Shown piece by piece: positions 58,837-64,000 of a stretch of 64,000 bases of DNA. The DNA is taken from assembly GCA_004379165.1 (NCBI GenBank), contig NKXK01000029.1:186001-250000 (forward strand), read 5' to 3'. The DNA is from Rhodocyclaceae bacterium. Lineage in GTDB: Bacteria > Pseudomonadota > Gammaproteobacteria > Burkholderiales > Rhodocyclaceae. The number at the start of each line of letters is the position of its first letter. The first letter of the stretch is position 1. The position numbers and the translations under genes were made by a program. The notes below the pieces were generated by a model. The model made no database searches, was not told the DNA's origin, and saw nothing but the letters and a program-made list of their open reading frames with translations.

Positions 58837-59888
58837 TCAGAAGAGCTCGACTTCGCCCTTGACGATTTCCTTGGCCTTGAGGCCACCGGACTCGATCAGC
58901 GATTCGTAGCAGTCAACACGATTCCGGCCATTGTGCTTCGCGTAATACAGCGCCTCGTCGGCGCGGTCGATGACATCGGTCGGCGTGTCATTGGGCAGCA
59001 GACGGCTGAAGCTGACGCCGACGCAGACGGTGACATGGCCGACGCGGCTGAAGACGGTTTCTTCGATATCGCGGCGGAAGCGGTCGAGTGTCGCCTGCGC
59101 GGATGCCGGGTCGGTCGGCTGCAGCAACGCGATGAATTCTTCGCCGCCAAATCGGAACAACTGGTCGTCAAAGCGAAAGCTCTTGTGCATGACCTGGGCG
59201 ATCATGATCAGGACTTCATCGCCGATCAGGTGCCCGAAGGTGTCGTTGACCTGCTTGAAATGATCGATGTCGCAGACCGCCAGCCAATGGCTGCTGTTGT
59301 CATTGAGTTTGCGACGCGCCGGGTTTTCGGCATGGCCGCCGGTCCTTTCGTCGCTGGCCGCCTGGTCGAGCAACTCGAATAGGTGCTTTTCAAAGGTCTT
59401 CCGGCTGGCCAGTCCGGCCACCGTGTCGGCCTCGCCGTAATCGAGCAGCGCGATGTGGTTGCCGAAATATTCGATCAGCCCCATCGGAGTCACGCGATGA
59501 TCCGCTGAAAACTGGTCTGTCAGCTCGACATCGACCATGTACTGCGGTTCTTCCAGACGGATCACCGGGAAGACGATGCGATGGGTGCCGTCGGGCAGGA
59601 CGTCGAGAACCGCCGACAACTCCTTCTGGCAGCGCTTGAGTAACGGGTCGTGGTCAATCGGCTGGCAGTCGCGGTGTTCCGGCAGGAAGGCGTTGCGCAG
59701 GTACTGGCCGTCGGGCCCGAAGCCGGCACAGGCGAAGACCACGGTCTTTTTCTTGCCGACGTAGCAGCGGTCGACGGTCAGGCGCTGCGGGCTGAAAAGA
59801 TCAAGCAGGGTATCGACGAGCGCGGAATTGATTCCGTCCGGTCCCGGCGGGCCAAAATCTTGGCGACATGACTGATCAATTCGGGCAT
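58837..59888 (-). CDS. GGEEF diguanylate cyclase with apparent N-terminal frameshift
   Basis: The GGDEF domain (last 170 residues) reads RFGGEEFIALL, an active form, after VCDIDHFKQVNDTFGHLIGD. It should make c-di-GMP. The N-terminal half is a cytoplasmic sensor-like domain. ATG 59888 begins MPELISHVAKILARRDR, which looks like the family's N-terminus, but it is one frame off from the main body, which begins about INSALVDTLLDLF. One extra A near 59833 would join them. The main frame alone is open back to ATG 59949 with an unconvincing N-terminus. I give the span from the family-like start. Confidence 0.7.
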
Positions 59889-60014
59889 TTGTGCGCTGCA
59901 GCGAGCTTTTGGCCGGATAAAGTTGCGAAGATTTTAGCCAGATCGCCAAATTTTCAGTGGGTGCAACGTGCTTCCGTTGAAAAAATCACTTCTCCGGGTG
60001 TTGGCTGGGGTCGT

Positions 60015-60020
60015 TATAAT
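60015..60020 (+). promoter_or_regulatory. putative -10 box of ribF
   Basis: A perfect TATAAT lies 27 bp before ATG 60048. I see no good -35 at 16-18 bp spacing, so it may be an extended or activator-dependent promoter. Confidence 0.4.
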
Positions 60021-60047
60021 TCAATGTTTTTCTTCATCACCCTGTCA

Positions 60048-60971
60048 ATGCGCATTTTCCGCGGTCATACGCGCCCCGTTCCGGCGCATGTCGTTGTCGC
60101 CATCGGTAACTTCGATGGCGTGCACCTCGGTCATGCCGCGCTCATCGCGCGCCTGACCGATGCTGCTGCGCGTCTCGGTTGCTCTCCGGCCGTCCTGACC
60201 TTCGAGCCGCACCCGCGCGAATTTTTTGCGCCGGATTCGGCGCCGGCGCGCTTATCCACGCTCCGCGAGAAGCTTGAATTGCTGGCCGACTTCGGTGTCG
60301 AGCAGGCGATGGTCTGCCCATTCAACGCCCGGTTTGCCGGTCTGACGGCGGATGCTTTCATCGAGCAGGTGCTGGTGCGTGGACTGCAGGTACGTCACCT
60401 GATCGTTGGCGACGATTTCCGCTTCGGCAAGGGGCGTGCTGGTGACTTTGCCCAGCTTGAAGCTGCCGGGCGCCGTTTTGGTTTTACCGTCGAGGCGATG
60501 GGTAGCGTGACCGTCGATGGCGAGCGCGTTTCCAGTTCCGGTGTCCGCCGCGCCCTGGCGGCCGGTGACATGGCGCACGCGGCGCGGCTGCTCGGCCGTC
60601 CCTACATCATGGATGGCCAGGTGCTGCATGGCCAGAAGCTGGGTCGGCAACTCGGCTTCGCGACGGCCAACCTGCGCATCAAGCACAATCCCCTGCCGAT
60701 GTCCGGCGTGTTTGCTGTTGAAGTCAGTGGTCTTGGCGAGCAGCCCTTGCCGGGCGTTGCCAACCTGGGCGTTCGTCCGACCGTCGGTGGCACGACCCGG
60801 CCGCTGCTGGAAGTTCATCTCTTCGATTTCGATCGCGACATCTACGGCGCCCATATTTCGGTGCGTTTCGAACACAAGCTGCGCGACGAGCAACGTTTCC
60901 CTAATTTCGACGCCCTCAAGGCGCAGATCGCGGCTGACGCTGCGGCGGCGCGGGCTTTCTTCGAGCTGTGA
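60048..60971 (+). CDS. ribF: bifunctional riboflavin kinase / FAD synthetase
   Basis: 307 residues. The adenylyltransferase half has AIGNFDGVHLGHAALI and later VGDDFRFGKGRAGD; the kinase half has GRPYIMDGQVLHGQKLGRQLGFATANL and GVANLGVRPTV. It turns riboflavin into FMN and then FAD. I chose ATG 60048 for the standard N-terminus. It precedes ileS by 9 bp; ribF-ileS-lspA is the usual order. Confidence 0.96.
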   Translation: MRIFRGHTRPVPAHVVVAIGNFDGVHLGHAALIARLTDAAARLGCSPAVLTFEPHPREFFAPDSAPARLSTLREKLELLADFGVEQAMVCPFNARFAGLTADAFIEQVLVRGLQVRHLIVGDDFRFGKGRAGDFAQLEAAGRRFGFTVEAMGSVTVDGERVSSSGVRRALAAGDMAHAARLLGRPYIMDGQVLHGQKLGRQLGFATANLRIKHNPLPMSGVFAVEVSGLGEQPLPGVANLGVRPTVGGTTRPLLEVHLFDFDRDIYGAHISVRFEHKLRDEQRFPNFDALKAQIAADAAAARAFFEL

Positions 60972-60980
60972 GCACGCAAA

Positions 60981-63779
60981 ATGGCTGACTACAAAGACAC
61001 GCTGAATCTCCCCGATACCCCGTTCCCGATGCGCGGCGACCTGCCCAAACGCGAGCCGCAATGGGTTGCCCAGTGGCAGCAAAAGAAGCTTTACCAGCGC
61101 ATCCGCGAGATCAGTGCCGGCCGCCCTCGCTTCGTGCTGCACGATGGCCCACCCTACGCCAACGGCGACATCCACATCGGCCACGCGGTCAACAAAGTGC
61201 TCAAGGACATCATCGTCCGCTCGAAGACGTTGAGCGGATTCGATGCCCCCTACGTGCCGGGCTGGGACTGCCATGGCCTGCCGATCGAACACCAGATCGA
61301 GAAGCTGCATGGCAAGAATATTCCCGCCGACAAGGTCCGCGAACTGTGTCGTGCCTATGCCGACGAACAGGTGGAGCGCCAGAAGAAAGACTTCATCCGC
61401 CTTGGTGTGCTGGGTGATTGGGATAATCCCTACCTGACCATGGCCTTCAAGGCCGAGGCCGAGGAAATCCGCGCCCTGGGCAAGATTCTCGAGCAGGGCT
61501 ACCTGTATCAGGGCCTGAAGCCGGTGAACTGGTGTCTGGATTGCGGTTCGGCGCTGGCCGAGGCCGAGGTCGAGTATGAAGACAAGAACTCGCCGGCCAT
61601 CGACGTCGCCTTCGAGGTGCACGAGAACCACGCCGCCAAGCTGGCGGCCGCCTTCGGCCTGACGCACCTGCGCGGCCCGGCCTTCGCGGTGATCTGGACG
61701 ACCACGCCTTGGACCCTGCCGGCCAACGAAGCAGTCAGCGTCCATCCGGAACTGACCTATGATCTGATCGAGACCGAGAAGGGGGCCCTGATCCTGGTCC
61801 GTGAACTGGCTGAGGCGGCGCTCAAGCGTTTCGGGCTGGAAGGCGCCGTGGCCGGCTCCTGCACCGGGGACAAGCTGGATCAGGTGCTGTTGAAGCATCC
61901 GTTCCAGAACCGCGACGTGGCGATCATCTGCGGCAAACACGTGACCACCGACGCCGGTACCGGGCTGGTGCATACCGCGCCGGCTCACGGTGTGGACGAT
62001 TACAACATCGGCAAGCAGTACGGTCTGCCGGTGAATAACCCGGTCGGCAACGACGGCAAGTTCATTTCCACCGTGCCGGCGCTGTCTGTCGGCGAACTGG
62101 CCGGCAAGACCGTTTGGGAAGCGAATCCACTGGTGCTGGCCGAACTTGAGGCCAAGGGCCGCCTGCTCAAGCAGGAACGGATCCAGCATAGCTACCCGCA
62201 TTGCTGGCGCCACAAGACGCCGATCATCTTCCGCGCCACGACGCAGTGGTTCATCGGCATGGAAAACCGCAAGGATGAAAGCGAGCCGACGCTGCGTTGG
62301 ATCGCTGAGCGTGCCGTCGATGAAACCCAGTTCTTCCCGGCCTGGGGCCGCGCCCGCCTGGAGGCGATGATGAAGACCCGCCCGGATTGGTGCGTGTCGC
62401 GTCAGCGCAACTGGGGCGTTCCCATCCCGTTCTTCCTGCACAAGGAAACCGGCCAGCCACATCCGCGCACGCCGGAACTGATCGAGCAGGTCGCCCAACG
62501 TGTCGAGCAGGCCGGCATCGAAGCTTGGTTCAGTCTGGATGCCGCCGCGTTGCTGGGCGGCGAGGCCGAGCATTACGTCAAGATGAAGGACACGCTGGAT
62601 GTCTGGTTCGACTCCGGTACGACCCACTGGCACGTGCTGCGCGGTTCCCACGCCGATGTCTCGACGCATCCGGCGGATCTCTACCTCGAAGGCTCAGACC
62701 AGCACCGTGGCTGGTTCCAGTCCTCGCTGCTTTCCGGTTGCGCCATCGATGGTCGCGCACCCTACAAGGCGCTGCTGACGCACGGCTTCGTCGTCGATGG
62801 CAAGGGCCACAAGATGTCCAAATCCAAGGGCAACGTCATCGCGCCGCAGCAGGTCTCCGACAAGATGGGCGCAGACATCCTGCGCCTGTGGACGGCGTCG
62901 ACCGACTACTCCGGTGAACTCAGTATTTCTGACGAAATCCTCAAGCGCGTCGTCGAAGGTTATCGCCGCATACGCAACACGCTACGCTTCCTGCTCGCTA
63001 ATGTTTCCGATTTCGATGCCGCAGCCGACATGCTGCCGGTTGAGCAGTGGCTGGAACTCGACCGCTACGCGCTGGCCCTGACCCGTGAATTGCAGGACGG
63101 CTGCCGTGCCGATTACGACAAGTACGAGTTCCACCGTGTTGTCCAGGCGCTGCAGACTTTCTGCTCCGAAGATCTTGGTGGTTTCTATCTCGACATCCTA
63201 AAGGATCGCCTCTACACCACTGCGCCCAAGTCGGTCGCCCGCCGCTCGGCGCAGTCGGCCCTGTGGCATATCACCCAGGCCTTCGTTCGTCTGCTGGCGC
63301 CGATCACGTCCTTCACCGCCGAAGAGGTCTGGGCCGTGCTGTCGGGCAAGGCTGATGATTCGATCATGTTCCAGGTCTGGCACGAGTTGCCGAAACCGGA
63401 AGGCGAGGGCGATCTGCTGGCCAAGTGGGCCATCATTCGTGAAGTGCGCAATGACGTGACCAAGGCGCTGGAAGCCCAGCGCGAGGCCGGCAAAATCGGT
63501 TCGGCGCTGCAGGCCGCGGTGGAAGTCCGTTGTGATGGCGATAAATTCGCTGCACTGACCGCGCTGGGCGACGACCTGAAGTTCGTCTTCATCGTTTCCG
63601 CCGCTCAAGTCGTTCAGGGTGCTGCCGAGCAAGTGCTGGCTACGCCTTTGCCTCACGACAAGTGCGAGCGCTGCTGGCATGTTCGCGACGACGTCGGTGC
63701 CGATGCTGCCCATCCGGGCATTTGCGGTCGCTGCGTCAGCAACCTGTTTGGCGACGGCGAGGCGCGCCGCTGTGCCTAA
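60981..63779 (+). CDS. ileS: isoleucyl-tRNA synthetase
   Basis: 932 residues, class [20 protein letters not shown] holds the HIGH motif and KMSKSKGN the KMSKS loop. The editing domain contains [14 protein letters not shown]. The C-terminal zinc site is [10 protein letters not shown]...[10 protein letters not shown]. It charges tRNA-Ile. Its stop lies inside the start of lspA (8-bp overlap). Confidence 0.98.
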   Translation: MADYKDTLNLPDTPFPMRGDLPKREPQWVAQWQQKKLYQRIREISAGRPRFVLHDGPPYANGDIHIGHAVNKVLKDIIVRSKTLSGFDAPYVPGWDCHGLPIEHQIEKLHGKNIPADKVRELCRAYADEQVERQKKDFIRLGVLGDWDNPYLTMAFKAEAEEIRALGKILEQGYLYQGLKPVNWCLDCGSALAEAEVEYEDKNSPAIDVAFEVHENHAAKLAAAFGLTHLRGPAFAVIWTTTPWTLPANEAVSVHPELTYDLIETEKGALILVRELAEAALKRFGLEGAVAGSCTGDKLDQVLLKHPFQNRDVAIICGKHVTTDAGTGLVHTAPAHGVDDYNIGKQYGLPVNNPVGNDGKFISTVPALSVGELAGKTVWEANPLVLAELEAKGRLLKQERIQHSYPHCWRHKTPIIFRATTQWFIGMENRKDESEPTLRWIAERAVDETQFFPAWGRARLEAMMKTRPDWCVSRQRNWGVPIPFFLHKETGQPHPRTPELIEQVAQRVEQAGIEAWFSLDAAALLGGEAEHYVKMKDTLDVWFDSGTTHWHVLRGSHADVSTHPADLYLEGSDQHRGWFQSSLLSGCAIDGRAPYKALLTHGFVVDGKGHKMSKSKGNVIAPQQVSDKMGADILRLWTASTDYSGELSISDEILKRVVEGYRRIRNTLRFLLANVSDFDAAADMLPVEQWLELDRYALALTRELQDGCRADYDKYEFHRVVQALQTFCSEDLGGFYLDILKDRLYTTAPKSVARRSAQSALWHITQAFVRLLAPITSFTAEEVWAVLSGKADDSIMFQVWHELPKPEGEGDLLAKWAIIREVRNDVTKALEAQREAGKIGSALQAAVEVRCDGDKFAALTALGDDLKFVFIVSAAQVVQGAAEQVLATPLPHDKCERCWHVRDDVGADAAHPGICGRCVSNLFGDGEARRCA

Positions 63780-64000
63780 GACGGCAGGCGGCTGGTTTGC
63801 GCTGGCCGGGGTCGTCATCGTCCTCGACCAGCTCAGCAAATGGATGGTGTTGAATACGCTGTCGCTGGGTGATACCCGCTATGTCGCGCCGTTTTGGAAC
63901 TGGGTGCTGACCTTCAATCCGGGCGCGGCGTTCAGCTTTCTGGCGGATCAGCCAGGCTGGCAGCGCTGGTTCTTCACTGTCCTGGCCATGGTGGTTTCGG
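63772..64000 (+). CDS. lspA: prolipoprotein signal peptidase (3' end beyond window)
   Basis: The first 76 residues run off the window. GTG 63772 overlaps the ileS stop. [10 protein letters not shown], with the conserved Asp, and [12 protein letters not shown], with the family motif NPGAAF, are diagnostic. Two of the four expected transmembrane segments are visible. It cleaves lipoprotein signal peptides in the inner membrane. Confidence 0.95.
   Translation, partial: MPKTAGGWFALAGVVIVLDQLSKWMVLNTLSLGDTRYVAPFWNWVLTFNPGAAFSFLADQPGWQRWFFTVLAMVVS

Noticed and set aside
60252-62669. 805-residue ORF on the minus strand
   Set aside because: Shadow of ribF and ileS; no motif or ribosome site supports it.

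Overview
The window is a core-genome stretch from a GC-rich beta-proteobacterium, most likely of the Rhodocyclales (Dechloromonas/Azonexus-like). This rests on gene order (rpsP-rimM-trmD-rplS; ilvB-ilvH-ilvC-pssA-leuA; xseB-ispA-dxs-folE2; sigma factor-DUF3619-DUF3106-RDD), on the abundance of c-di-GMP proteins and on a periplasmic-respiration operon. The taxon is an inference; no database was searched. I see no insertion sequence, prophage, CRISPR array or rRNA.

Layout. 1-10.4 kb: tRNA-Ser(UGA), a secreted-protein gene interrupted by an in-frame TGA, a coupled GMC oxidoreductase and alpha/beta hydrolase pair, an integral-membrane EAL protein, an SRPBCC protein, a dienelactone hydrolase remnant, a soluble PAS-GGDEF-EAL protein and an HDOD protein. 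10.4-20.5 kb: isocitrate lyase with a palindromic operator candidate, rraA, clpA-clpS, a cold-shock gene, orphan soxY-soxZ next to moaC, a BepA-like M48 protease, tusA and a fused pabB-pabC. 20.5-30.4 kb: valS, holC, pepA, lptF-lptG and a tightly overlapping group of ECF-like sigma factor, DUF3619, DUF3106 and RDD genes. 30.5-36.3 kb: branched-chain amino-acid genes with pssA. 36.3-47.9 kb: DUF2069, wrbA, a YihY-family gene, a degenerate PilZ protein, ribosomal and tRNA-modification genes, the isoprenoid/folate cluster, a Rieske oxygenase and an EamA transporter.

48-54.6 kb holds the most unusual block. After a SpoIIAA-like gene and a two-domain rhodanese comes a tight run of five genes: a 100-residue exported orphan, a membrane-anchored pentaheme cytochrome c, a Tat-exported DmsA-type molybdopterin enzyme, a four-cluster DmsB-type ferredoxin and a TorD-type chaperone. 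There is no DmsC-type membrane anchor, so the pentaheme probably takes its place. The catalytic subunit has His where E. coli DmsA has the third [4Fe-4S] cysteine. The substrate is unknown; the nearby rhodanese suggests, but does not show, a sulfur compound.

54.4-64 kb: a tiny membrane protein, queG and tsaE diverging around one palindromic Shine-Dalgarno sequence, an AMIN-type amidase, a carboxylesterase, a YceH-family gene, a GGEEF diguanylate cyclase whose N-terminus looks frameshifted, and ribF-ileS-lspA (lspA is cut by the window end).

Several genes (pabB, the sigma factor) have family-like N-termini that extend upstream of any ATG, GTG or TTG. They may use rare start codons, or the sequence may differ from the functional gene there.
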